The translations under genes and the position numbers were made by a program. Positions 1 through 7,504 of a stretch of DNA of 20,738 nt are shown here, piece by piece. Within the stretch, counting starts at the first letter, position 1, and each line of letters begins with the position of its first letter. The DNA comes from an uncultured Clostridia bacterium. Its GTDB lineage: Bacteria; Bacillota; Clostridia; UBA1381. The stretch covers positions 1-20,738 of the forward strand of contig CAKSPN010000012.1 in NCBI GenBank assembly GCA_934481375.1, read 5' to 3'. The notes under the pieces are model-generated. The model searched no databases and was not told where the DNA came from. It saw only the letters and a program-made list of their open reading frames with translations.

Positions 1-437
1 TTTTTGCCGATAGGCACAAGGTCGATTTTGTTTATGCGGTCGCCCGAGCCGGACGGCGCAGTAACAACCGTTGTGTAATCGGTAAGCGCAGAAGCTATAA
101 ACCCCGCACGCCTAATTATTTTCTCAAGCTGATTTACCTTTGTTTCAAGCTCACGCTGCAATCTTGCGATTGCCTCCATACCGATCTGGTAACGCTGCAT
201 AAGCTGGTTTACATAAAACCTGTACCCCTCGTCCGACGGAACACGTCCTGCGGAGGTATGAGGCTGTATGAGGTAACCCATCTCCTCAAGGTCTGCCATT
301 TCGTTTCGGATAGTTGCACTCGAAAGTCCCAAATCCTCTTTTTTTGAAATGGCTCTTGAGCCTACAGGCTCTGCCGTGCCTATATATTCATCAATAATAG
401 CCTGGAGGATTTTTCTTTTTCGTTCGTTTAAGTCCAT
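1..437 (-). CDS. hrcA: Heat-inducible transcription repressor HrcA (partial, C-terminus outside window)
   Basis: HrcA represses class I heat-shock genes by binding the CIRCE operator. About 145 N-terminal residues are visible, reading from ATG at 437 (MDLNERKRKILQAIIDEY). They hold the winged-helix DNA-binding domain, with the family-typical stretch SSATIRNEMADLEEMGYL and then TSAGRVPSDEGYRFYV. The GAF-like sensor domain continues beyond base 1. An AAGGTGAGG ribosome binding site lies just upstream of the ATG. A perfect CIRCE sits between promoter and start, so the gene is autoregulated by family precedent. Transcription runs out of the window; in Firmicutes grpE, dnaK and dnaJ usually follow, but they are not visible here. 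Identification is very secure. Confidence 0.97.
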   Translation of the reverse strand, partial: MDLNERKRKILQAIIDEYIGTAEPVGSRAISKKEDLGLSSATIRNEMADLEEMGYLIQPHTSAGRVPSDEGYRFYVNQLMQRYQIGMEAIARLQRELETKVNQLEKIIRRAGFIASALTDYTTVVTAPSGSGDRINKIDLVPIGK

Positions 438-471
438 TATCCTCACCTTCAACAAATATATGCTTTTCTTT

Positions 472-500
472 GTTAGCACTCGTCAACTATGAGTGCTAAC
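472..500. promoter_or_regulatory. CIRCE operator (HrcA binding site)
   Basis: A perfect inverted repeat: TTAGCACTC (473-481), nine-base spacer, GAGTGCTAA (491-499), extended by one more pair at each end. This is the exact consensus CIRCE element. It lies 35 bases upstream of the hrcA start codon, just downstream of the promoter -10 region, where bound HrcA would block transcription. Confidence 0.98.
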
Positions 501-506
501 AAGTAT

Positions 507-535
507 AATTTACCACTATCAAACCCGTATGTCAA
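507..535 (-). promoter_or_regulatory. Probable sigma-A promoter of hrcA
   Basis: On the minus strand a consensus TTGACA (530-535) is followed after 17 bases by TAAATT (507-512, four of six matches to TATAAT). The expected start of transcription falls at or next to the CIRCE element, the usual arrangement for HrcA-controlled operons. TATACT at 502-507 is an alternative -10 but its spacing would be too long. Confidence 0.7.
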
Positions 536-580
536 GTGATTTCCGCATATTTCACAAATTATTCACAATTTTAATAATTA

Positions 581-1681
581 TTAAATAAACTCGCACATTA
601 TTGAGTTTGACACGTCCGCACCCTTTGCGGTCAGGCAAAAGCGCCCGTTTTCGGCTTTCATAAATCCGCCGTTTATAAATTTTTCAAGCTGATTTTTATA
701 GGTTTCGGCAAAGCTTTTATTAAATCGGCACATAAACTCCGCTTCGCTTATTCCGCACCGCATACGCAGACCCATAATGATAAATTCTTCGATTTTGTCC
801 GCTTGGGTCAGCACCTCGGTATTACGGCAATATTTTCCCGAAAGATATTCCGATAAACTGCTTGTATTTGAAAAGCGTTCGTTTCCTATATATGAATGTG
901 CCGCCGCACCGAGCCCGATATATTCTCTGCACTGCCAGTATTTTTTATTATGACGGCATTCAAAGCCGTCCTTTGCGAAATTGGAAATTTCGTATCGGTT
1001 AAATCCGTTCTGCGCCAGTTTTTCCGAAAGCGCCGCATACATATGCCTGTCGCTGTCCTCATCGAGGAGGTTTAATTGCCCGTTTTTGTAATCCTCCGCC
1101 ATAGGCGTTCCGTTCTCTATTATAAGGCTGTATGCGCTTATATGCGTAAGAGGAAGTTCAAGCAGGCGGTCTGCCGTCTTTAAAAGCATTTCCTCCGTCT
1201 GTGAGGGGAGCGCTGTCATAATATCGGCATTGATGTTTAAAAATCCCAGTTCGTGCAGTCTGCAAACTGTATTATATGCACTGCGTGCGCTGTGTATTCT
1301 TCCGAGCGTTTTCAGCTCATTGTCATTAAACGACTGCACGCCGACGCTTATGCGGTTTGCTCCGCTGTTTAGGAGCGTTTTGATTTTTTCATCATCAAGC
1401 GTGCCGGGGTTTGCCTCAACGCTGAATTCATAATCGGAGGATATATTGAAATTTTTAAAGCACTCACCGATAATTTTCTCCAACTGTTTTGCACTCATAA
1501 CGGTGGGCGTTCCTCCGCCGATAAATACGGTGTCTATACCCTCTCCCCGATATTGCTCCATTTCACATATCAGCCGTTCGGCATACAAATCAAAGCAATC
1601 GGTTTTGTCCGCAAATGAAGTAAAATCGCAATACCGGCATTTTTTTACGCAAAACGGAATATGAATATATAATCCTTTCAT
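581..1681 (-). CDS. hemW: Radical SAM heme chaperone HemW (HemN-like)
   Basis: This is a radical SAM protein of 366 residues, the usual length for HemW. The N-terminus MKGLYIHIPF is followed by C11-x3-C15-x2-C18, which binds the 4Fe-4S cluster. The next positions read DF, so the extra fourth cysteine of true HemN coproporphyrinogen dehydrogenase is missing; that supports HemW, a heme-trafficking protein, over HemN. Downstream motifs fit the family: FIGGGTPT, VEANPGT, NRISVGVQSF and a C-terminal HemN domain. The start at 1681 has AGGAG seven bases upstream; an in-frame GTG/ATG-type extension to 1702 lacks a better site. It lies directly before hrcA, the common Firmicutes order hemW-hrcA. Older annotations call this family oxygen-independent coproporphyrinogen III oxidase. 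Confidence 0.93.
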   Translation of the reverse strand: MKGLYIHIPFCVKKCRYCDFTSFADKTDCFDLYAERLICEMEQYRGEGIDTVFIGGGTPTVMSAKQLEKIIGECFKNFNISSDYEFSVEANPGTLDDEKIKTLLNSGANRISVGVQSFNDNELKTLGRIHSARSAYNTVCRLHELGFLNINADIMTALPSQTEEMLLKTADRLLELPLTHISAYSLIIENGTPMAEDYKNGQLNLLDEDSDRHMYAALSEKLAQNGFNRYEISNFAKDGFECRHNKKYWQCREYIGLGAAAHSYIGNERFSNTSSLSEYLSGKYCRNTEVLTQADKIEEFIIMGLRMRCGISEAEFMCRFNKSFAETYKNQLEKFINGGFMKAENGRFCLTAKGADVSNSIMCEFI

Positions 1682-1708
1682 TATTTCTCCTGTAAGACAC
1701 AAAAAACA

Positions 1709-1743
1709 GGCTGTAAAAAAACTTTAAAAGTTTTTTTACAGCC
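1709..1743 (-). terminator. Intrinsic terminator after the CD1247-like gene
   Basis: GGCTGTAAAAAAACTTT (1709-1725) pairs perfectly with 1727-1743. On the minus strand the stem follows the stop at 1758 and is itself followed by TGTTTTTT, giving a U-tract. It separates the efp/CD1247-like unit from hemW, whose start codon is only 28 bases further on. HemW must therefore rely on read-through or on a promoter I cannot see. Confidence 0.75.
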
Positions 1744-1757
1744 ATTTTTATGCTCTG

Positions 1758-2216
1758 TTAATCGTCGTCCTCGTCAAAATTAAATTCAAGCTCTATTTCC
1801 TCGTGACAGTTCGGGCATATAATTCCTTTTTCTTCGTCAAGCATATCGAAGTCAACCATTACGTCCTCACCGCAATTGGGGCACTGAATTTCAAAGAGGT
1901 CGTTGTCTGCGCCGTTTGTATCGTCATTGAGCCAATCGTCGTCCTCGTCCTCATCTTCGTAATCGTCATCTTCATCATCGGAAAAATCGTCCTCACCGTA
2001 TATATCGTCGGCAAGCCACGAAAGCTCCTCGTCAATATCGTCAAGGATTGCGTCTGTTTCGTTCTGACTTTCCTCAAGCGCATCTATTTTATCAGCCATT
2101 TCATCAATCACTTCAAGCATCTTTGAAATAAGCTTACCCTCGTCGCTTTTGGGGCTTATGTCAAGTCCCTCGGCGAAACCGCGCAGATACGATACCTTTT
2201 TTGATAAATTACTCAT
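1758..2216 (-). CDS. CD1247-like acidic protein with C-terminal zinc ribbon
   Basis: This 152-residue protein has three parts. The N-terminus (about 1-70, KVSYLRGFAEGLDI...) is a predicted helical domain like the CD1247 N-terminal family of Clostridia. A linker (about 71-108) is almost entirely Asp and Glu. A zinc ribbon follows, with C112-x2-C115 and C134-x2-C137. No function is established for this family as far as I know; some databases wrongly label members AraC regulators, and no AraC domain is present. The start has AAAGGAG nine bases upstream. It lies 26 bases after efp on the same strand with no promoter seen, so it is probably co-transcribed with efp. The zinc ribbon and acidic linker suggest contact with a nucleic-acid-binding partner, but this is speculation. 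Confidence 0.8.
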   Translation of the reverse strand: MSNLSKKVSYLRGFAEGLDISPKSDEGKLISKMLEVIDEMADKIDALEESQNETDAILDDIDEELSWLADDIYGEDDFSDDEDDDYEDEDEDDDWLNDDTNGADNDLFEIQCPNCGEDVMVDFDMLDEEKGIICPNCHEEIELEFNFDEDDD

Positions 2217-2242
2217 AGCAATCGGCTCCTTTCAGCTTGCAA

Positions 2243-2806
2243 TTACTTGTTTACACGCTCCATATATTCGCCTGTACGTGTGTCTACTCTGATTATGTCG
2301 CTGCCGTCAACAAAAAGCGGAACCTGAATAACCGCACCTGTTTCGAGTGTGGCAGGCTTTGTTGCGCCCGTAGCCGTATTTCCTGCAAATCCCGGCTCTG
2401 TTTCCGTGATTGCAAGTTCTACGAATGTAGGCGGTTCGATACCGAACACGTTGCCTTTGTATGAAAGCACCTTACATATGTCGTTTTCCTTAACGAACTT
2501 CATAGCGTCGCCGACCTGATCCTTGCCAATCGGAATCATATCGAATGTTTCCTGATCCATGAAGTAGTAAATATCGCCGTCCGAATACGAATACTGCATA
2601 TCCTTTCTTTCGACAAACGCTTCCTCGAATTTTTCCGTAGGTCTGAATGTTTTTTCAACTACCGAACCTGTGATAACGTTCTTAATCTTTGTTCTTACGA
2701 AAGCGGCGCCTTTACCCGGCTTAACGTGCTGAAATTCAACAATCTGCCAAACTCCGCCGTCAAGTTCAAACGTTTTGCCGTTTCTGAAATCTCCTGCTGT
2801 TATCAT
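2243..2806 (-). CDS. efp: Translation elongation factor P
   Basis: EF-P binds between the P and E sites of the ribosome and relieves stalling at consecutive prolines. The protein has 187 residues, close to the usual 185, with a KOW-like N-terminal domain followed by two OB-fold domains. The tip loop reads HVKPGKGAAF, with Lys32 at the position that carries a modification in many bacteria. The C-terminal signature region includes DGSDIIRVDTRTGEYMERV. The start is MITAGDF at 2806, preceded by AGGAGGAG; a longer frame to 2839 has no matching homology. A modification enzyme gene (epmA, earP or ymfI type) is not visible in this window. Confidence 0.97.
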   Translation of the reverse strand: MITAGDFRNGKTFELDGGVWQIVEFQHVKPGKGAAFVRTKIKNVITGSVVEKTFRPTEKFEEAFVERKDMQYSYSDGDIYYFMDQETFDMIPIGKDQVGDAMKFVKENDICKVLSYKGNVFGIEPPTFVELAITETEPGFAGNTATGATKPATLETGAVIQVPLFVDGSDIIRVDTRTGEYMERVNK

Positions 2807-2847
2807 TTTTATCTCCTCCTGAAATCTTTTGTTAGTCATATAGTATT

Positions 2848-2876
2848 ATTCTACCTTATTTTACGCAAAAATGCAA
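2848..2876 (-). promoter_or_regulatory. Possible promoter of efp
   Basis: On the minus strand TAGAAT (2848-2853) is a good -10, with TTGCAT (2871-2876) as a weak -35 and a 17-base spacer. It would give a leader of about 35 bases before the efp start. Confidence 0.5.
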
Positions 2877-2937
2877 TACTTTTGCGCAAAAAAGTTGTTT
2901 TCGCCCGTAAAAAGCGTGTTTTTCTGCTGTTTACGGA

Positions 2938-2970
2938 ATAAATCACCGCAGAATTTCTGCGGTGATTTAT
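2938..2970. terminator. Perfect 16-base hairpin between leuS and efp
   Basis: ATAAATCACCGCAGAA (2938-2953) is followed after one base by its exact reverse complement (2955-2970). With AU-rich ends it can work as a terminator in either direction. The likely role is ending the yhbY-to-leuS transcript before the efp promoter. A continuous U-tract is missing, which lowers confidence. Confidence 0.6.
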
Positions 2971-2987
2971 GTGTGTTATGAAATGCA

Positions 2988-3191
2988 ATCAGTCAAAGCT
3001 GAAAGAAAAATTTCGCAGATTAAGCATTAAGCAAGCCGCTCATATTCCTATGTGCAAGCAAATGCAAAGGTGCGGGATGCGGAATTCCGATCAGCCAAGG
3101 CTGAAGAAAAATTTTGCAGATTGTGCATTTAAGCGAGCGACGCATATGCCGATATGCGAGTGAGTGCAAATGTGCGAGATGCGGAATTTTA
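2988..3191. repeat. Two imperfect tandem copies of a 102-base repeat
   Basis: Unit 1 is 2988-3089 and unit 2 is 3090-3191, both exactly 102 bases. A fragment of a third unit (ATCAGCC, 3192-3198) contains the leuS stop codon. Both units share landmarks such as ATCAG(T/C)CAA, GAAAAATTT, GCAGATT, and a final TGCG(G/A)GATGCGGAATT. The period is divisible by three and a plus-strand frame stays open from 2969 to 3163. It encodes related 34-residue blocks (KLKEKF... and RLKKNF..., each with MCK or ICE). I see no ribosome binding site worth trusting, so I treat this as a repeat and not as a gene. Together with the hairpin at 2938-2970 it fills the gap of about 390 bases between leuS and efp. Confidence 0.8.
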
Positions 3192-3192
3192 A

Positions 3193-5607
3193 TCAGCCTT
3201 TCACTACGATGTTTACGAGTTTGTTCGGCACTGCTATTGTTTTTATTACGGTCTTTCCGTCGATAAGGCTCTTTATCTTGTCACTATTCATGGCGGCGTT
3301 TAATGTGCCCTCCTTGTCAAGACCTGCGGCAATCATAATCTTATCCTTGATTTTACCGTTTATCTGCACTGCGATTTCCACTTCGTCATCAACGGTTTTT
3401 TCATCATCATATTGGGGCCATTCGTGTACGGACAAAAATCCTCCGTCGCCGTATTTTTCCCAAAGCTCCTCGGTAATATGCGGAGCAACGGGGTTTAAGA
3501 GCGTGATAAGCGTCAAATACTCGCCCTTTGTGACAGAACCTTTTTTCGTGAACTCGTTTACAAGGCTCATCATTGCGGCGATAGCCGTATTGAACTTCAT
3601 TCTCTCGAAATCTTCGCTTACTTTCTTTATTGTCTTATGCACGGATTTTTCAAGGTCACTGCTTAATCCCTTTTCATCTGTCAGAATACTCTGCAAATTC
3701 CATACTCTTTCGATAAACTTGTAACAGCCTTTGAGTCCCTGCTGTGACCACGGCGTAGCCTGGTCAAATGCGCCGATAAACATTTCGTATGTTCTGAATG
3801 CGTCGGCACCGAACTCGTCAACAACCTCATCGGGATTTACTACGTTTCCTCTGGACTTTGACATCTTTTCGTTGTTCTCGCCCAAAATCATTCCGTGCGA
3901 GGTACGTTTCATATACGGCTCACAGGTCGGAACAACGCCTATATCGAACAGGAACTTGTGCCAGAAACGTGAGTACAGCAAGTGGAGCGTGGTATGCTCC
4001 ATACCGCCGTTATACCAATCCACCTGATTCCAGTAGCCAAGCGCCTCTTTTGACGCAAGAGCGTCCTTATTGTGTGCGTCCATATAGCGCAGGAAATACC
4101 AGCTTGAGCCTGCCCACTGCGGCATTGTGTCCGTTTCACGGACAGCCTTGCCGCCGCAGCACGGACAGATTGTGTTTATCCAGTCATACGCTTTTGCGAG
4201 CGGCGATTCGCCGTTTTCGCCCGGCTCGAATGTATCCAGCTCCGGCAAAACGAGCGGCAGCTCGCTTTCGGGAACGGGAACCCAGCCGCATTTATCACAG
4301 TGAACGAGCGGAATAGGCTCGCCCCAGTAACGCTGACGTGAGAATACCCAGTCACGCAGTTTGAAGTTTACTTTTCTCTTTCCGAGACCCTTTTCCTCGA
4401 GCCAGTTTATCATTGTCGGGATTGCTTCTTTTACGGGAAGTCCGTTAAGGAAATCGGAATTTACCATATTACCGCTGTAAACATCGGTATATGCCTCCTC
4501 CTGAACGTTTTCGCCACCCGAAACAACCTCGATTATCGGCAGATTGAATTTCTTTGCAAAATCCCAGTCACGGCTGTCATGAGCAGGAACCGCCATAATT
4601 GCGCCCGTTCCGTATGTTACGAGAACATAATCCGAAATAAATACCGGGAGTTTTGCTCCGTTTGCCGGGTTTACGGCATAAATTCCCTCAAGCTTAACGC
4701 CCGTTTTGTCTTTTGCAAGCTCCGTTCTTTCAAACTCGGACTTCTTTGCGGCTTCGTTTCTGTACGCCGTTACCTCGTCCCAGTTTGTGATTGAGTCTTT
4801 CATTTTATCTATAAGTTCATGCTCCGGCGACATAACGGTGTATGTTGCGCCGAAAAGCGTATCGCATCTTGTTGTGTAAACGGTCATAACGTCGCCGGTG
4901 CTTAATGTGAAGTTTACCTCCGCACCCTCGGAACGTCCTATCCAGTTTTTCTGCTGAGTTTTTATTTTTTCAAGGTAATCCACCTTGTCGAGATCGTCTA
5001 TAAGGCGCTGTGCGTATGCAGTGATTTTGAGCATCCACTGGCTCTTTCTGCGCTGTACGACTTCGCTTCCACAGCGTTCGCACACGCCGTTTACAACCTC
5101 CTCGTTTGACAAGCCGACCTTACATCCCGTACACCAGTTTATAGGCATTTCCTGCTTGTAGGCAAGTCCTTTTTTAAACAGCTGTAAGAATATCCACTGC
5201 GTCCATTTGTAGTATTCGGGGTCGGTCGTGTTTATTTCTCTCGACCAGTCGAACGAAAAACCGATCATTTTAAGCTGACGCTTAAAGTTTGCAACGTTCT
5301 TCTCCGTTACGATTTTCGGGTGAATTTTATTTTTTATTGCATAGTTTTCAGTCGGCAGACCGAATGCGTCCCAGCCTATAGGATAGAGAACGTTTTTGCC
5401 CTCCATTCTGCGCTTTCTCGCAATTATATCCATTGCGGTGTAGCTTCGGGGGTGTCCTACGTGAAGTCCCTGTCCCGACGGGTACGGAAATTCAACCAAG
5501 CCGTAGAATTTCTCTTTATCGGAATTGTTCGAGGCATGGAATATTCCTGCCTCCTCCCATCTGTCTTGCCATTTTTTCTCGATATTTTTATAATTATACG
5601 TTTCCAT
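3193..5607 (-). CDS. leuS: Leucyl-tRNA synthetase
   Basis: LeuRS attaches leucine to tRNA-Leu and edits mischarged products in the cytoplasm. The protein has 804 residues, normal for a bacterial enzyme. PYPSGQGLHVGH carries the HIGH-type motif (HVGH, 49-52). A zinc-binding segment CTGC...CERC follows near 180-200, then the CP1 editing domain with TTRCDTLFGATY, a second CDKC/CPCC metal-binding region, and KMSKS at 581-585. The C-terminus is the anticodon-binding and LeuRS-specific domain. The start METYNYKNIEKKW at 5607 has AAGGAG seven bases upstream; the frame remains open to 5658 but that part overlaps rsfS and is not conserved. It is the last gene of the yhbY operon, 20 bases after rsfS. 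Confidence 0.98.
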   Translation of the reverse strand: METYNYKNIEKKWQDRWEEAGIFHASNNSDKEKFYGLVEFPYPSGQGLHVGHPRSYTAMDIIARKRRMEGKNVLYPIGWDAFGLPTENYAIKNKIHPKIVTEKNVANFKRQLKMIGFSFDWSREINTTDPEYYKWTQWIFLQLFKKGLAYKQEMPINWCTGCKVGLSNEEVVNGVCERCGSEVVQRRKSQWMLKITAYAQRLIDDLDKVDYLEKIKTQQKNWIGRSEGAEVNFTLSTGDVMTVYTTRCDTLFGATYTVMSPEHELIDKMKDSITNWDEVTAYRNEAAKKSEFERTELAKDKTGVKLEGIYAVNPANGAKLPVFISDYVLVTYGTGAIMAVPAHDSRDWDFAKKFNLPIIEVVSGGENVQEEAYTDVYSGNMVNSDFLNGLPVKEAIPTMINWLEEKGLGKRKVNFKLRDWVFSRQRYWGEPIPLVHCDKCGWVPVPESELPLVLPELDTFEPGENGESPLAKAYDWINTICPCCGGKAVRETDTMPQWAGSSWYFLRYMDAHNKDALASKEALGYWNQVDWYNGGMEHTTLHLLYSRFWHKFLFDIGVVPTCEPYMKRTSHGMILGENNEKMSKSRGNVVNPDEVVDEFGADAFRTYEMFIGAFDQATPWSQQGLKGCYKFIERVWNLQSILTDEKGLSSDLEKSVHKTIKKVSEDFERMKFNTAIAAMMSLVNEFTKKGSVTKGEYLTLITLLNPVAPHITEELWEKYGDGGFLSVHEWPQYDDEKTVDDEVEIAVQINGKIKDKIMIAAGLDKEGTLNAAMNSDKIKSLIDGKTVIKTIAVPNKLVNIVVKG

Positions 5608-5627
5608 TTCTCTGCTCCTTTGTATAT

Positions 5628-5966
5628 TTATTCTTCTGTTTCTCCGGCATCGTCCCATAGTCGTTCTATGGCATAGAATTCACGCATTTCCTGCTGCATT
5701 ACGTGCACAACAACATCGCCGTAATCCATAAGTATCCAGCTTCCGCCCCGATACCCCTCCGTATGGCGCACTTCCTCTCCCGCCTCGGCGAGCTTTTCCT
5801 CAACCTCGTCCGCACACGCCTTTACCTGCACGGTCGACTGACACGATGCGATAACGAAATAATCGCCGAGCGACGTCTGCTTTGCCACGTCAAGTATTTC
5901 TATTCCGGACGCTTTTTTGTCCTCCAGTGCGTTTTTTATAATCTCAAGTTTTTTGTTAATTTCCAT
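5628..5966 (-). CDS. rsfS: Ribosomal silencing factor RsfS
   Basis: RsfS (DUF143/Iojap family) binds ribosomal protein L14 and blocks joining of the 50S and 30S subunits when nutrients run low. The 112-residue protein shows the family core: LGDYFVIASCQSTVQVKACADEVEEKL, then EGYRGGSWILMDYGDVVVHVM and REFYAIERLWDDA. Its length matches the family. The start ATG overlaps the end of yqeK by 11 bases and has AAAGGAAG upstream. The surrounding nadD-yqeK-rsfS order is conserved across Firmicutes. Confidence 0.97.
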   Translation of the reverse strand: MEINKKLEIIKNALEDKKASGIEILDVAKQTSLGDYFVIASCQSTVQVKACADEVEEKLAEAGEEVRHTEGYRGGSWILMDYGDVVVHVMQQEMREFYAIERLWDDAGETEE

Positions 5967-6540
5967 CAGCCGTTTCTTCCTTTCGTATCAGCATATCGTT
6001 CCACGCATCGAGCGTGTTTGGGTGTATGACCGCATTTTTCGCAAGGTTAAAGCCTATGCTTTGACCCAGTGCCGTCAAAAACGCACGGTCAAGGTCTTTT
6101 TCTGCTGTTTTTCTCAGAATATCCACGCCGTCAAAATCCCTCAACGGCTCAATCATATCCGCAATATATATTATTTTATCGAGTTTTTGCATATCCGCAC
6201 GTGCGACCGTGTGATAACGTATCGCATTTAATATTTCCTCATCGCAAACACCGAATACACGCCGTGCCACCTCCGCACCGAGCGGTGCATGAATGACCGC
6301 CGGGCAGGCGAGCGTTATTTTATCGAGCGTAATTCCGTATTCGGTGCATAATTCCTTTTGCTTATCAATATCAAAGCCTTTTGCACAGTCGTGCAGAAGT
6401 CCTGCGATATATGCCTTTTCCGTATCCGCACCGTACAGCTTTGCCATTTTGACCGCCGTATCGCACACGCCTATGCTATGCTCGTACCGCTTAGGTTTGA
6501 GCATCGGCTTTAATTTACTTTTCATAAATTCCGTTTTCAT
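5956..6540 (-). CDS. yqeK: HD-domain hydrolase YqeK (Ap4A hydrolase family)
   Basis: YqeK family enzymes split diadenosine tetraphosphate symmetrically into two ADP, using a di-iron HD site. The 194-residue protein has all expected ligands: H21 (YEHSIGV), H50-D51 (LLHDCAKG), H84 (HAPLGAEVA), H110 (IRYHT) and D128 (YIADMIEP). The chosen ATG at 6540 has GGGAG seven bases upstream and overlaps nadD by 26 bases; an internal ATG at 6525 has a poorer site. It is translationally coupled to both neighbours. Confidence 0.94.
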   Translation of the reverse strand: MKTEFMKSKLKPMLKPKRYEHSIGVCDTAVKMAKLYGADTEKAYIAGLLHDCAKGFDIDKQKELCTEYGITLDKITLACPAVIHAPLGAEVARRVFGVCDEEILNAIRYHTVARADMQKLDKIIYIADMIEPLRDFDGVDILRKTAEKDLDRAFLTALGQSIGFNLAKNAVIHPNTLDAWNDMLIRKEETADGN

Positions 6541-7114
6541 TTATATACTCCCAAACGCTGTCGGGTATCATACCTCTGACGGATTTTCCCTCTTGTATGC
6601 GCTCACGGATAACCGTAGACGAAATATCCGTAACGGGTGCGTCTATAATGCGCACATCACCGCCGTATTCGGACAGTATGCGGTTTTTGTACTCCTCCGT
6701 TTTTTCGGCGTCCTCCCTCGGATACACAAGCAGAGTACACAGCTTTACTATCTCCTCGGGCTTGTGCCACGTTGAAAAATCACGTGCGGAATCGCCGCCT
6801 ATTATAAAATACAGCTCATCGCCGCGATACAGCTCGTGAAGATGTTTTAATGTATTTGACGAATACGAATATTCGCTCAAATTCACCTCGTAATCATCGG
6901 CACGAAACCCGCTCTCGCCCGAAACCGCACGCCGTACCATTTCATGGCGTATGTGCGCATCGGGAAGATTTTGCGTGCGCTTGTGCGGAGGGTTTCCGCT
7001 TGTCATAAATATGACCTCGTCCAGACCGTACTGCTCCATTGCACGCCGTGCAATCTTAATATGCACGTTGTGTATGGGATTAAACGTACCGCCCATTATT
7101 CCGTATTTTTTCAT
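6515..7114 (-). CDS. nadD: Nicotinate-nucleotide adenylyltransferase
   Basis: NadD transfers AMP from ATP to nicotinate mononucleotide, the step before NAD synthetase. The 199-residue protein has the nucleotidyltransferase motif GGTFNPIHNVH (H15, H18), NPPHK, the substrate loop FIIGGDSARDFSTWHKPEEI and the second motif ISSTVIRERI. Its ATG overlaps the yhbY stop as ATGA, so translation is coupled; the separate ribosome binding site is weak. The second NAD gene of this window, nadA, lies far away near 15.9 kb in another operon. Confidence 0.97.
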   Translation of the reverse strand: MKKYGIMGGTFNPIHNVHIKIARRAMEQYGLDEVIFMTSGNPPHKRTQNLPDAHIRHEMVRRAVSGESGFRADDYEVNLSEYSYSSNTLKHLHELYRGDELYFIIGGDSARDFSTWHKPEEIVKLCTLLVYPREDAEKTEEYKNRILSEYGGDVRIIDAPVTDISSTVIRERIQEGKSVRGMIPDSVWEYINENGIYEK

Positions 7115-7413
7115 CTTCTCGGTATTTCTATCTTTCTTTTCTTCACGTCCGAGGACTGACGGTACAAAATAAACTTATTGCCTATCGCCTGGACAGGTAC
7201 GGCATTGAGTTCTTCCGCAATCCCGTTGCACGTTTCCTTTGTATCGAGAAGTGCCGTTTCAAGTATATGCACTTTCAGTATTTCCCTTTTTTCGAGCGCT
7301 TCGTCTATTCCTCTCAAAAGCGTGTCCGTAACGCCGTCTTTGCCTATCTGAAATATAGGCTCTATCCCGTGTCCGAGCTTTCTCAAATACGCTCTCTGTT
7401 TGCCTGTTACCAT
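7111..7413 (-). CDS. yhbY: YhbY-type CRM-domain RNA-binding protein
   Basis: This 100-residue protein is a stand-alone CRM domain, a ribosome-assembly factor that associates with pre-50S particles. Landmarks are MVTGKQRAYLRKLGH near the start, the FQIGKDGVTDTLL segment with the GxxG-like loop, and the C-terminal VQAIGNKFILYR. ATG at 7413 has AGAGGAG six bases upstream. It is the first gene of the five-gene operon that ends with leuS, and a perfect promoter lies about 60 bases upstream. Confidence 0.94.
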   Translation of the reverse strand: MVTGKQRAYLRKLGHGIEPIFQIGKDGVTDTLLRGIDEALEKREILKVHILETALLDTKETCNGIAEELNAVPVQAIGNKFILYRQSSDVKKRKIEIPRR

Positions 7414-7466
7414 AAATTCTCCTCTGTTCGGCGGATTTTTTTACAAAACCCGCAATTTTACATTAT

Positions 7467-7495
7467 ATTATATCATTTTATGCTCTGCCTGTCAA
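7467..7495 (-). promoter_or_regulatory. Consensus sigma-A promoter of the yhbY-nadD-yqeK-rsfS-leuS operon
   Basis: On the minus strand TTGACA (7490-7495), a 17-base spacer and TATAAT (7467-7472) match the consensus at all twelve positions. Transcription should begin near 7460, leaving a leader of about 46 bases before yhbY. Confidence 0.9.
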
Positions 7496-7504
7496 CAACA
7501 AACC

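Noticed and set aside
581..1681. True HemN (oxygen-independent coproporphyrinogen III dehydrogenase)
   Set aside because: Only three cysteines in the radical SAM motif and a HemW-type sequence; no other heme-synthesis gene is nearby.
1803..2126. Plus-strand frame of 107 codons with a hydrophobic, valine/isoleucine-rich stretch
   Set aside because: It is the antisense of the Asp/Glu-rich linker of the CD1247-like gene; GAT/GAC/GAA codons read backwards give Ile, Val and Phe. No independent start signal.
2969..3163. Open reading frame of 64 codons on plus over the tandem repeat
   Set aside because: No convincing ribosome binding site, and the frame is explained by the 102-base repeat. Kept as a finding and not listed as a gene.
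3164..4316. Several plus-strand frames over leuS (3164-3724, 3731-4027, 3798-4316)
   Set aside because: They oppose a complete leuS with all motifs, lack start signals and have composition typical of shadow frames.
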